DNA of 64,000 nt from Blastopirellula marina. Its GTDB lineage: Bacteria > Planctomycetota > Planctomycetia > Pirellulales > Pirellulaceae. The position numbers and the translations under genes were made by a program. Of the stretch, positions 54,464 through 62,951 are shown one piece after another; within the stretch, counting starts at the first letter, position 1; every line of letters begins with the position of its first letter. Where the stretch lies: positions 248,001 through 312,000 of the forward strand of contig NZ_PUHY01000015.1 of assembly GCF_002967765.1 (NCBI RefSeq), given 5' to 3'. The notes below the pieces were generated by a model, which was not told the origin of the DNA, did not search any database, and worked only from the letters and a program-made list of their open reading frames with translations.

Positions 54464-54883
54464 CTACGGTTGCGGCGGCGCTGACGGGGCCTCGGGATTC
54501 AGTAGTTGAAAGAATAGAACGACGCACAACGCAAACACGCCATACAGGATTAGCTCAGCCGCCACCAAGCATGATAGGAAAATCATACGTTTGGTGGACT
54601 CGTACTTTCGATGATTACGCCAACCCACGACGAGCACGACCAACGTTCCGACCCAACTGACCGCACTTAGGGCAATTCCCAGGCCAGCAACATATTTGCC
54701 TGCCCAGTTATCCGCTACGCCACAAAGCGCGGTGATCAGCGTAATCCAACTCCAAAGCTCGTCGCCGCGGTCACTCATTCGGGACGAAAGGCCAAGCATA
54801 CAGAACAGCTTGGCGATTCCCAGAATCGTAAGCGCGAAGACAAATGCCTTAAGGCCCCAAACCAGCGTATCTGCGTCTGGCAT
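54464..54883 (-). CDS. small membrane protein of unknown function
   Basis: This is a 139-residue protein with four hydrophobic helices (about residues 10-31, 40-75, 70-90 and 100-128) and a Pro-rich C-terminus (NPEAPSAPPQP). It is not obviously related to the two smaller membrane proteins downstream, although its size, orientation and helix content make it part of the same group. The 30-base distance to the end of the upstream oxidoreductase gene would permit cotranscription with it. Confidence 0.75.
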   Translation of the reverse strand: MPDADTLVWGLKAFVFALTILGIAKLFCMLGLSSRMSDRGDELWSWITLITALCGVADNWAGKYVAGLGIALSAVSWVGTLVVLVVGWRNHRKYESTKRMIFLSCLVAAELILYGVFALCVVLFFQLLNPEAPSAPPQP

Positions 54884-54913
54884 GTTTCATGCTTCATGGA
54901 TGTTGACGAAAAA

Positions 54914-55957
54914 TTAAACCCGAACCGCTTTCCCCTTCGCAACCGAATCGGCTTGTTTCTGGCACAGGACCAGGGCATCGACCGCCAAATCGCCGGCCAG
55001 AATGCTGGATGGTTCGCCGGTGAGAATGCTCTTCTCGACTTCCTTCAACTCTGCCACGAACGAATCGATTGGATCGGTGCTCTTGAGCTTGGGTTGTTTC
55101 GATTTCCCTTTTCTCGGGAGCACCGTCAGCGGCATCGAGCTAACTGGGGCCCCATCGATTACGGCGAAGTCCATCAGCAGGGTGGCGTTCTCGTAATGTA
55201 TCTCGAAGGCGTGGGTGAAGCTTCGCGTGGCTTGGTGCAACACACCACTGGTCGCAGTTACCACGTAATCTTGTTCGGCAAAACCGAATTGCGTGGTGCA
55301 GTACTCCACGCAATCTCCGTTCATGCGACCGACGCTGCTGACGCTGGTCGGCATGCCGAACATCAAGCGAATGAAGTGGGCGTCGTGGATATGAAGGTCC
55401 AACAGCGGACCACCGACCTTTTCAAGATCGAAGAAATCTTTCAACCAGCTAGGATTGCTGATCAAACGCTTGAAATGGCCCCCTAAAAGCTTGCCAAACT
55501 TGCCGCTACGGGCTGCTTCCAACGCGAAATTGAACTCAGCAAAGAAAGGTAGAACATGCGCAGTCAGCATCAGCTTGCCGCTCTTGTCGGCCGCCTTTTG
55601 CATTGCTTTAGCGGCTTTCGTACTCAGGGCGATCGGTTTCTCGACTAGCACGTGTTTGCCTGCATTGAGTGCAGCAATGGTTGCTTCTTCGTGCATTGCC
55701 GGTGGCAAGCAAATGTCGACCATGTCGATCGAATCGTCGGCGAGCAACTCTTCAATCGTCGCGTAGACATTCATCTTCGAGACGTCGATCTTCTCGCCAG
55801 GAGGGCCGAAATTGCCTTGGATGCCGCGCCAATCCCCTTTTTGCTTTTTGGGATCTCGCGAACAGAACGCAGCCACCTGTATTCCGCGTATCTTCTGATA
55901 CGCTAGGTAATGGATCCAACTCATAAACCCAACGCCGACGATTCCAACCTTAATCAT
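54914..55957 (-). CDS. Gfo/Idh/MocA family oxidoreductase
   Basis: The protein of about 347 residues starts at ATG 55957 after GAGGAAAG. The N-terminal Rossmann domain has VGIVGVGFMSWIHYLAY for NAD(P) binding, then VDICLPPAMHEEATIAALNAGKHVLVEKPIALS with the family's EKP motif. The C-terminal domain has GGPLLDLHIHDAHFIRLMFG with the probable catalytic Asp/His. Such enzymes oxidise sugars or cyclitols. There is no Tat leader, so this one is cytoplasmic, unlike many planctomycete members. The product may feed the carbohydrate catabolism also served by rhamnulokinase nearby. Confidence 0.93.
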   Translation of the reverse strand: MIKVGIVGVGFMSWIHYLAYQKIRGIQVAAFCSRDPKKQKGDWRGIQGNFGPPGEKIDVSKMNVYATIEELLADDSIDMVDICLPPAMHEEATIAALNAGKHVLVEKPIALSTKAAKAMQKAADKSGKLMLTAHVLPFFAEFNFALEAARSGKFGKLLGGHFKRLISNPSWLKDFFDLEKVGGPLLDLHIHDAHFIRLMFGMPTSVSSVGRMNGDCVEYCTTQFGFAEQDYVVTATSGVLHQATRSFTHAFEIHYENATLLMDFAVIDGAPVSSMPLTVLPRKGKSKQPKLKSTDPIDSFVAELKEVEKSILTGEPSSILAGDLAVDALVLCQKQADSVAKGKAVRV

Positions 55958-56140
55958 GGGTGCTTTCCTCTTACGATCGATCTTTGAACTAACGGGGTAC
56001 TTGGCGAGAATGCGAAGGGCATTGATGGGAGGGATGTTTGACACCACCTATGTGCCGAAATAGTCTCTTGCAGGATTGCTGTACTATGAACGACGGCCTG
56101 AGCAGTGGCAACCCAGTCAAAGGTAGGAACTTAATATCTT

Positions 56141-56722
56141 ATGGCGCGAAAAGACTTGCACTCGTCGGCTGATTTGCCACTTGAGACTCCACGAACCTGG
56201 CTGCGCAGGATCGAAATTGGGGACTTCAATCGCGTATTAGCCATCTACGGAGACGAGCAGAGTGCCCAATTCGATTTCTATGGGCCATTCGGTGCCGCCG
56301 ACGTAGAGCAGATGATCTTGTCTCAGTCCGATATCTATCTCGGAGATCCTGGTGTTCCTGTCTATTTAGCGGTACTTGAACGTGAAACAGGTGAGTTGAT
56401 AGGAGTTATCAATCTAACCATCGATAGTCCTATCGATCGACAAGGCTCCATCGGGTTTGTGTTTGATCGCGCGTTCCACGGCCACGGATATGCATTTGAA
56501 GGAGCGAATGCGGCACTGCAGTTCGCTTTCACGAAGTTAGAGCTCCATCGTATGATTGCCGCTTGTGATACACGTAATGAGCGATCATGGAAGCTGATGG
56601 AACGACTTGGAATGCGCAGAGAGGCTCATTTCGTTCACGATGGCTACAGCGCAGACGAGAACATGTGGACGGACAGTTTCATCTACGCGATGCTCGACCA
56701 CGAGTGGCGACCAAATGCTTGA
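56141..56722 (+). CDS. GNAT acetyltransferase, RimJ/RimL type
   Basis: This is a 193-residue protein of the RimJ/RimL-like N-acetyltransferase group: LETPRTWLRRIEIGDFNRVLAIYGDEQSAQ, VYLAVLERETGELIGVINLT, GSIGFVFDRAFHGHGYAFEGANAALQFAFTKLELHRMIAACDTRNERSWKLMERLGMRREAHF. The H-G-x-G-Y-A-x-E-G segment is the acetyl-CoA binding motif A. The substrate, possibly a protein N-terminus or an antibiotic, cannot be read from the sequence. The gene converges with the rhamnulokinase gene, 17 bases apart. Confidence 0.93.
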   Translation: MARKDLHSSADLPLETPRTWLRRIEIGDFNRVLAIYGDEQSAQFDFYGPFGAADVEQMILSQSDIYLGDPGVPVYLAVLERETGELIGVINLTIDSPIDRQGSIGFVFDRAFHGHGYAFEGANAALQFAFTKLELHRMIAACDTRNERSWKLMERLGMRREAHFVHDGYSADENMWTDSFIYAMLDHEWRPNA

Positions 56723-56739
56723 TGCGATCGCTGCCGGGG

Positions 56740-58236
56740 TCAGTCGACCTGCGTGACTTTCTCGAACCTTGGGAAGGCATCGTCCCACATGGTGGGTGTC
56801 TTCGGAGTGTAGGTGACAACGGGGAAACTGTTACGAATGACTTCTCGCCCCTCGGCCAAACTGTCGATGTCTCCGGCGGCCACGGCTTGCAGCATTAAAT
56901 TGCCAATCGCCGTAGCTTCAACAGGACCTGCGACAACTTGGCAATTGCACGCATCGGCGGCCATCTGGCAAAGCAATTGGTTTTGCGTGCCTCCGCCGAC
57001 GATATGAATCGTGTTGATCTTCGTACCGGTCAAGTCTTGGAGTTTGCGATGAACCACTCGGTATCGCATCGCCAGGCTCTCTAGCACGCAGCGGATGACT
57101 GCCCCATCGTTTTGCGGAACGATCTGGCCAGTTCGTTCGCAGAAATCGCGAATTTCGGCGGGCATGTCTTGCGGAGCGACGAAGTCGGCGTGATCTGGAT
57201 TCACAAAGCTGGCTAGTGGTGTGGCTTCCTGCGACATTCGCACCAAGTCGGAATAACCGTACTCATGGCCGCGCTGTTTCCAGATGCGTCGGCATTCCTG
57301 AACCAGCCACAAGCCGGCGATGTTCTTCAGCAATCGTGTGGTGCCGTAAACCCCACCTTCATTCGTATAGTTGAACTCGGCACATTGCTCGTTGATGATC
57401 GGATGAGGTGTTTCCACGCCCATTAACGACCAGGTTCCACTGGAGATATAGCACCAATCCGGCATCTGACCGGGTGAGCTTTCCGCTGGGACAGCGACCA
57501 CTGCCGAGGCCGTATCGTGGGTGCCTGGTCGGACGACCTTAGTTCCGTTGAGTCCGATTTGTTCCAGCACGGTGTCACGTAGTGGTCCGACAACGGTGCC
57601 TGGATCGACGATCTCGCCAAAGATCTTCTCAGGCAAACCCAAGCCATCGATCAACTTCTTCGACCACGATTTGGTAACGGGATTGAATAGTTGGGTTGTC
57701 GTGGCGTTGGTCAGCTCATTTCCTTTTTCGCCGGTTAACAACCAATGAAATAGGTCGGGCATCATCAGGAAGTGCTCGGCGGCTTCCAGAACCGAACTGT
57801 TTGCTTCTTTCATGGCCAGCAGTTGGTACAGCGTGTTGATCTCCATGAACTGGAGACCGGTCTCGGCGAAGATCTCCTCACGGCTGACCTTCGCGAATGC
57901 TCGCTCGAACATGCCGCTGGTGCGTGGATCGCGGTAATGATAGGGATTGCCTAGCAGTTCATCATTGCGACCGAGAAGGGCGTAATCGACGCCCCATGTA
58001 TCGACACCTACACTGCTAATCTCGCTGCCGAACTTGGTACCTGAAGCGCTCAGCCCGTCTTTGATGTTCTGCCACAACTGCAAGAGATCCCAGTGCAGAT
58101 GGCCCGCCAACGCGATTGGCCCGTTGTCAAACCGATGAACCTCTTCCAATTGCAGTTTGGAACCATCAAAACGGCCTCCGAGAACACGGCCACTTGAAGC
58201 ACCCAAGTCAACAGCGAGGTAAGTCTTTTTCGACAT
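56740..58236 (-). CDS. rhaB: rhamnulokinase-like FGGY sugar kinase
   Basis: The roughly 498-residue FGGY kinase begins TYLAVDLGASSGRVLGGRFDG and has the sequence pattern of RhaB: VDTWGVDYALLGRNDELLGNPYHYRDPRT, then PGTHDTASAVVAVPAE, YISSGTWSLMGVE, and IHIVGGGTQNQLLCQMAADACNCQVVAGPVEATAIGN near the end. It should phosphorylate L-rhamnulose, though other deoxysugar ketoses are possible. ATG 58236 gives the normal length. No rhamnose isomerase or aldolase gene is in the window. Confidence 0.92.
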   Translation of the reverse strand: MSKKTYLAVDLGASSGRVLGGRFDGSKLQLEEVHRFDNGPIALAGHLHWDLLQLWQNIKDGLSASGTKFGSEISSVGVDTWGVDYALLGRNDELLGNPYHYRDPRTSGMFERAFAKVSREEIFAETGLQFMEINTLYQLLAMKEANSSVLEAAEHFLMMPDLFHWLLTGEKGNELTNATTTQLFNPVTKSWSKKLIDGLGLPEKIFGEIVDPGTVVGPLRDTVLEQIGLNGTKVVRPGTHDTASAVVAVPAESSPGQMPDWCYISSGTWSLMGVETPHPIINEQCAEFNYTNEGGVYGTTRLLKNIAGLWLVQECRRIWKQRGHEYGYSDLVRMSQEATPLASFVNPDHADFVAPQDMPAEIRDFCERTGQIVPQNDGAVIRCVLESLAMRYRVVHRKLQDLTGTKINTIHIVGGGTQNQLLCQMAADACNCQVVAGPVEATAIGNLMLQAVAAGDIDSLAEGREVIRNSFPVVTYTPKTPTMWDDAFPRFEKVTQVD

Positions 58237-58320
58237 AGCAGAAGGTATATTCAATGCAGGATGAGGGGGCAGAAACCCTGGCAGACCAAGGAAATGGCCC
58301 AGCGAGGAAGTGGGTATTGC

Positions 58321-58349
58321 AGTGTAATGGACGCACGCGGTGTCAACAA
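58321..58349 (-). promoter_or_regulatory. sigma-70 type promoter of the rhamnulokinase gene
   Basis: On the minus strand TTGTTG and TACACT are 17 bases apart (an overlapping TTGACA is present but too close to the -10). Transcription would begin about 80 bases upstream of the start codon at 58236. Confidence 0.5.
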
Positions 58350-58512
58350 TCGTTGCGGAGTGGCATATTTGCTAACAAACTTGCGAAAGCCCTATTCGCC
58401 TGAACCGGGTAATCGACGTAAAACTGTTGGAAGGCTTGGGCCCGGACTGCCGAAACCAACATTGATGCGACAACTTCCGAAAAACCAGCTCAACTAGCTA
58501 GAAAAACCGCCT

Positions 58513-60147
58513 GTGGACCCACTAGAAATCCTAGCACTCGACCTGATTGTGATTCTCGCTGCAGGATTCCTATCGGGGGCGTTATGTCGATATTTCCACT
58601 TCTCGACGATCGTCGGCTATTTGATTGTCGGTGCAATCATCGGAGAAGGTGGGCTGGGCTTTCTCCATACCGAGAGTCACGACTTGCAGATGCTGGCCGA
58701 AATGGGGGCTCTGTTCCTTCTGTTCTCGATCGGTACGGAAATCTCATGGGAGGAATTAAAGCACGTCGGGCCATGGATTCTGATCGCTGGCTTCATCCAG
58801 TTGATCGCGGTGAGTATTCCGGCCAGCTTACTTTTTGCCTTAATCGGAATTCCATGGCAGGGAGCCTGTCTGATGGGGGCCGCCGTCGCGTTGAGTTCAA
58901 CAGTGCTCGTGTTCCGCGCCTTGCATGAACAGAACGTCGCCACTTCGCCCGCTGGTATCCGAAGTGTCGGTATCTTGCTCTTTCAGGACATGGCAATCGT
59001 GCCGTTGATGCTGGCCGTGCCGCTGTTATCGGCCACGGGGGAACACTCCAGCTACGAGTTTGTGCGTCTGGGACTGGTCTCTTTACTATTCGTGACGACA
59101 ATCCCGGTACTGGCTTTCGTGACCCATCGCTTCGCTTTGCCGCTCTTCTCGTTGCTGCGAAGCCGAGAATTGTTGCTCCTATTTGCCCTCGCGCTGCTAG
59201 GCGGTGGCTGTTTCGTGGCCCACCGTTTGGGACTGCCGGCCGCCTTTGGGGCATTCGGTGCCGGGCTAATTCTTGGAGGAAATCGCTTTACGCAACAGGT
59301 CGACGCACTGACACTTCCGTTTCGTGAAAGCTTCGCCGCGGTGTTCTTCATCTCATTGGGCGGTTTGCTCAATTTTGCGCTCCTATTGGAAGATCCGCTG
59401 GTGGTGATCATCGGCTTCCCTTTGGTGCTGCTTGTGAAAACCTTCGGAGCCGGGCTCGCCTTGAAGCTTTCGGGCATGAACTGGCGAGTTGCCTTGCTAA
59501 TGGGATTGGGACTCTCGCAGATCGGCGAATTGAGCTTCCTGCTTCTGTCTGAAGGGATGGACTCCGACTTGATTGATGAAACCAACTACAACCAAATGTT
59601 GGTTCTCGCGATCGGGACGATGATCATTACGCCAGGGCTAATTAAGTTCGCCGTTCGTAAGCTGGGGGATCACGAGTCGCTTCACACGAAGAAGGAAGAG
59701 AAGCCAATCGAGGCCCGGGAGTCAATTCGCGAGGCTGTTATCATCGGGGTTGGACCGGTTGCCCGACAGGTTGCTTCGCGGATTGAAACCTCAGGGGCGG
59801 ATGTTCGCTTCATCGACTTGAATTCAGTGAATACCTACCCTCTGATCCAAGCTGGGTTTCGAGCGGTCACGGGCGATGCGACGAAGCGATCAACATTGCG
59901 CGAAGCCGAGATCGCCCATGCCAATCTCGCTTTGGTTGCGGTTCCCGACGACGAGGCGTCCGTCCAGATCGTTAAGAATATCCGCAGCATGAACCGACAC
60001 TGCACCATCCTAGCCCGCTGCCGCTATCAGCGAAATCGCGAACGCCTTCACCTGGTTGGGGCGGACTACGTGACCGACGAAGAGTCGCAAACCGCCCTCA
60101 TGTTGATTGGCATGATCGAGAAGCTGGAATCGAGTCACTCGTTCTAG
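58513..60147 (+). CDS. CPA2-type cation:proton antiporter with TrkA-N domain
   Basis: The 544-residue protein starts at GTG. About twelve hydrophobic helices (residues 7-385) show the Kef/CPA2 pattern: STIVGYLIVGAIIGEGGLGFL, LAEMGALFLLFSIGTEIS, GAAVALSSTVLVFRAL and GILLFQDMAIVPLMLAVPLL (with the conserved QD). A C-terminal TrkA-N (RCK) domain begins AVIIGVGPVARQVASRIETSGADVRFIDLN and controls gating by nucleotide binding. It probably exchanges potassium or sodium for protons. The RCK domain lacks a long TrkA-C extension. Confidence 0.94.
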   Translation: MDPLEILALDLIVILAAGFLSGALCRYFHFSTIVGYLIVGAIIGEGGLGFLHTESHDLQMLAEMGALFLLFSIGTEISWEELKHVGPWILIAGFIQLIAVSIPASLLFALIGIPWQGACLMGAAVALSSTVLVFRALHEQNVATSPAGIRSVGILLFQDMAIVPLMLAVPLLSATGEHSSYEFVRLGLVSLLFVTTIPVLAFVTHRFALPLFSLLRSRELLLLFALALLGGGCFVAHRLGLPAAFGAFGAGLILGGNRFTQQVDALTLPFRESFAAVFFISLGGLLNFALLLEDPLVVIIGFPLVLLVKTFGAGLALKLSGMNWRVALLMGLGLSQIGELSFLLLSEGMDSDLIDETNYNQMLVLAIGTMIITPGLIKFAVRKLGDHESLHTKKEEKPIEARESIREAVIIGVGPVARQVASRIETSGADVRFIDLNSVNTYPLIQAGFRAVTGDATKRSTLREAEIAHANLALVAVPDDEASVQIVKNIRSMNRHCTILARCRYQRNRERLHLVGADYVTDEESQTALMLIGMIEKLESSHSF

Positions 60148-60258
60148 ATCGATTGGCTTACAAGAGGGGGTATTTCTGGTCGCACCCCTACAACCGGCAA
60201 AATTCATCCTGAAGATCATTGCCCTGCGTAACCGATGAAAATTCACGGCATCGAACCT

Positions 60259-60292
60259 ATTGTTGACTAAGTTTGTCATGTTAGTTAACAAT
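60259..60292. promoter_or_regulatory. palindromic operator overlapping the cysH-rrf2 promoter
   Basis: ATTGTTGACTAA (60259-60270) and TTAGTTAACAAT (60281-60292) are reverse complements at 11 of 12 positions, with a 10-base spacer. The left arm contains a TTGACT that may act as -35; -10-like sequences fall within the right arm. It lies 22 bases before the cysH start. The downstream gene encodes an Rrf2 regulator, a good candidate to bind here. Confidence 0.7.
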
Positions 60293-60313
60293 AAATCTAA
60301 GGGCTTCAAACCC

Positions 60314-61129
60314 ATGCAACTGATTAGCCTCACCACGGACTTTCCAATTCAAGTGAACGCCATGTCGGCCGGCAAAGTAACTCCAGATACAGCAACGACT
60401 TCCGAGATGCTCGAGCCCACGCCAGAGCTTTTCGCCGAACTCGAGGAAGCCTCCCAGCGGCTAGAAACCGCCGAGCCTGCGGAGATTATCCGCTGGGGTG
60501 CCGAGCGTTTCGGCCAGAAGCTCACGATGGGGACGGCATTTGGCCCGGAAGGGTGCGTGATTCTTTACTTGCTTTCCCAAATCGCGCCCGATACGCCCGT
60601 TTTTAATCTCGATACGGGTTACCAGTTTCAAGAGACGCTCGATGTCCGGGATCAGATTCGCGAGAAATTCGGCATCGACGTCAAGCTGCTCAAGCCAGAG
60701 CACACGGTGGAAGAGTACGAAAAAATCCATGGCGGGCCACTCTACAAAACGAACCCCACGCAGTGCTGCTTCGATCGGAAGATCAAAGTGCTGCAGCGCG
60801 GTGCCGCGGGTAACCATGCTTGGATTAGTGCGATACGTCGCGATCAAAGCCCTGACCGTGCGAAAGCGAGCATCGTTGGCTGGGATAAGAAGTTTGGGTT
60901 GGTGAAGATCAATCCACTGGCCAACCAGACGAAGTCCTGGGTCTGGCGAATGATCACCGAGAACGAGATTCCATACAACGTCTTGCACGATCAAGGGTAC
61001 ACCAGCATCGGTTGCTGGCCATGCACCCGGGCCGTGATGGCCGGCGAGGATGAACGTGCCGGACGCTGGAGTGGCACAGGAAAAACGGAGTGCGGGCTGC
61101 ACACCTTAGACGATAGTCCTAACGTATAA
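60314..61129 (+). CDS. cysH: assimilatory adenylyl-sulfate (APS/PAPS) reductase
   Basis: The roughly 271-residue enzyme starts at ATG 60314 (AAGGG ten bases before); the frame is open further upstream but crosses the operator. The PAPS-reductase domain has LTMGTAFGPEGCVILYLL (PP-loop-like) and NLDTGYQFQETLDVRDQ. The cysteine pairs in NPTQCCFDRK and IGCWPCTRAV are the [4Fe-4S] ligands found in APS-type reductases. The catalytic Cys is in the C-terminal GKTECGLH. The presence of the cluster indicates APS as substrate. It yields sulfite for cysteine synthesis. Confidence 0.95.
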   Translation: MQLISLTTDFPIQVNAMSAGKVTPDTATTSEMLEPTPELFAELEEASQRLETAEPAEIIRWGAERFGQKLTMGTAFGPEGCVILYLLSQIAPDTPVFNLDTGYQFQETLDVRDQIREKFGIDVKLLKPEHTVEEYEKIHGGPLYKTNPTQCCFDRKIKVLQRGAAGNHAWISAIRRDQSPDRAKASIVGWDKKFGLVKINPLANQTKSWVWRMITENEIPYNVLHDQGYTSIGCWPCTRAVMAGEDERAGRWSGTGKTECGLHTLDDSPNV

Positions 61130-61136
61130 GCGAGCC

Positions 61137-61565
61137 ATGAACGTTTCAGCGAAAACAGAATATGCCTGTATCGCGATGATCGAACTGGCGGCCCGCTATG
61201 AAGCAGGTCAGCCGGCTCGATTGCGTGAGATCGTTGAAGCCCAGCGGATTCCGCAGCCGTTTCTCGTGCAGATTATGTCTCAGCTAAAGGCAGCCGGACT
61301 CGTTGTCAGCACACGAGGGGCAACCGGCGGCTATCGACTCGCGAAGGCCCCAGATCGAATCTCTCTGGCTGACGTTTTTCATGTCGTGGAAGGGGCAGGG
61401 GATCAAGCCGACTCTAACCTGCAAAAGCCTTCGCCGGCGACGGAAGCGTTATGCGGTGTCTGGAGCCAAATCTGCCAGGCTCGCTCGAAGATTCTGGAGG
61501 AAGTCACACTAGCTAACCTCGCCGCACGCGTTGCGGAACAGCCGGACGAGATGTTTTACATCTAG
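61137..61565 (+). CDS. Rrf2 family transcriptional regulator
   Basis: This 142-residue winged-helix protein of the Rrf2/IscR/CymR family is recognised by VSAKTEYACIAMIELAARYEAGQPARLREIVEAQRIPQPFLVQIMSQLKAAGLVVSTRGATGGYRLAKAPDRISLADV. The IscR cluster motif (three Cys in C-x5-C-x5-C) is absent; only CGVWSQIC occurs in that region. That makes a CymR-like sulfur sensor more likely than an Fe-S regulator. It begins seven bases after cysH, so it is coregulated with sulfate reduction and probably controls it through the operator at 60259-60292. Confidence 0.93.
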   Translation: MNVSAKTEYACIAMIELAARYEAGQPARLREIVEAQRIPQPFLVQIMSQLKAAGLVVSTRGATGGYRLAKAPDRISLADVFHVVEGAGDQADSNLQKPSPATEALCGVWSQICQARSKILEEVTLANLAARVAEQPDEMFYI

Positions 61566-61594
61566 TCATAAGACTTTCTCGATCTTTCTGCGGA

Positions 61595-62800
61595 CTACGG
61601 CAACCGATGCCCCATCTTGTCTCGCTTGGTATCGAGATACTTTTGGTTGTGCGGATTGGTTTCCGCCATGATCGCAACCTGATCGACCACCTCTAGATCG
61701 AAACCGCCGTAGATGAATGCGTCGGTCTTCTTAGGGTTGTTCGTAAGTAACCGAATCTTGCTCAGGCCGAGATCTTTGAGAATTTGGATGCCGACACCGT
61801 AGTCACGCATGTCGCTCTTAAAACCAAGAGCATGATTCGCTTCCACCGTATCGAGACCCTGATCCTGAAGAGCGTACGCCCGGATTTTGGCTTTCAAACC
61901 AATGCCACGCCCTTCCTGCGGTAGATAAACGACGGCTCCGACACCTTCTTCGCTGATTCGACGAAGGGCCATATCCAACTGGTCACCGCAATCGCAGCGG
62001 AGCGAAGCGACAAGATCGCCAGTAAAGCAGCTGCTATGAAGGCGAACCAAAGGCGCGTCGACTGACGATAGATCGCCCATCGCCAGGACGATTGGTTCCT
62101 GCGTTTCATACTTCACATCGTAGACGATGATATCGAATTCGCCGTATTTTGTGGGCAACTTGGCTTCCGCACCACGCTCGACCAGCTTCTCGTTCACGCG
62201 ACGATGCGAGATCAATTGCTCGATCGAGATGATCTCCAGATCATGCTTCTTCGCTAACGCGATCAGTTCGTCGCGCGAGGCTCGATCCCCTTCTTCGTTG
62301 AGGATCTCACAGAGGGAGGCGGCCGGGGTGAGTCCTGCCATGCGGGCCAGATCGACCGAGGCTTCGGTATGCCCGGCACGTCGTAAGACACCTCCTTCCT
62401 TAGCGAGTAGGGGATAAACGTGTCCTGGTCTAACGAAGTCATCTGCGGTCGAATTGGGATCGACCATCGACATGATCGTGTCTGATCGCTCGCGTGCTGT
62501 GATTCCCGTACGAGCAGTCTTGTGGTCGATCGGCGTTGTGAAGGCCGTACGCAAAGGAGCGTTGTTGTTCTCGACCAGCGGAGTGAGTTCTAGTCGCTCG
62601 CAAATGTCGGGTAGACACGCCGCACAGAGCAGACCCCGCCCTTGAGTGATCATGAAGTTAACGACTTCTGGGGTCGTTTTTTCTGCTGCAGCGACAAAGT
62701 CCCCCTCGTTTTCCCGGTCTTCCGCATCGACCACAATGATGACTTTTCCGGCTTTGATCGCGTCGACGGCCGCCTGGACGGTGGAGAAACGGTGAGTCAC
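61595..62800 (-). CDS. ribBA: bifunctional RibBA (DHBP synthase / GTP cyclohydrolase II)
   Basis: The roughly 401-residue protein starts at GTG 62800, preceded by AGGAG. Residues 1-200 are RibB: GKVIIVVDAEDRENEGDFVAAAEKTTPE, RTGITARERSDTI and YPLLAKEGGVLRRAGHTEASVDLARMAGL. Residues 205-400 are RibA: LVRLHSSCFTGDLVASLRCDCGDQLDMALRRI with the Zn-binding Cys residues, then YLPQEGRGIGLKAKIRAY. Both initial riboflavin-pathway reactions are covered. A TATAAT-like -10 at 62902-62907 (minus strand) is the likely promoter. No FMN riboswitch is recognised in the short upstream region. Confidence 0.96.
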   Translation of the reverse strand: MTHRFSTVQAAVDAIKAGKVIIVVDAEDRENEGDFVAAAEKTTPEVVNFMITQGRGLLCAACLPDICERLELTPLVENNNAPLRTAFTTPIDHKTARTGITARERSDTIMSMVDPNSTADDFVRPGHVYPLLAKEGGVLRRAGHTEASVDLARMAGLTPAASLCEILNEEGDRASRDELIALAKKHDLEIISIEQLISHRRVNEKLVERGAEAKLPTKYGEFDIIVYDVKYETQEPIVLAMGDLSSVDAPLVRLHSSCFTGDLVASLRCDCGDQLDMALRRISEEGVGAVVYLPQEGRGIGLKAKIRAYALQDQGLDTVEANHALGFKSDMRDYGVGIQILKDLGLSKIRLLTNNPKKTDAFIYGGFDLEVVDQVAIMAETNPHNQKYLDTKRDKMGHRLP

Positions 62801-62951
62801 GGGAAGCAGTCTCCTGAAAACTTGGGGCAATGCCGATTAAAAAAGGGATGCCCTTCGCGACCTTCGGGGTTAATAATTGGGCTAGATCGGCGGAATAACT
62901 CATTATAGGAACCGTAGATTCGCGGCATAGTTCACCTTGACGGAGTCCCAT

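Noticed and set aside
58261-58497. Open frame of 78 codons between the rhamnulokinase and antiporter genes
   Set aside because: No ribosome binding site, unusual Arg/Pro/Lys-rich composition, and it covers the rhamnulokinase promoter on the other strand.
62801-62951. FMN riboswitch upstream of ribBA
   Set aside because: The leader is only about 95 bases from the predicted promoter, and the conserved FMN-aptamer motifs (AGGGGCGGGGTG-like blocks) are absent.
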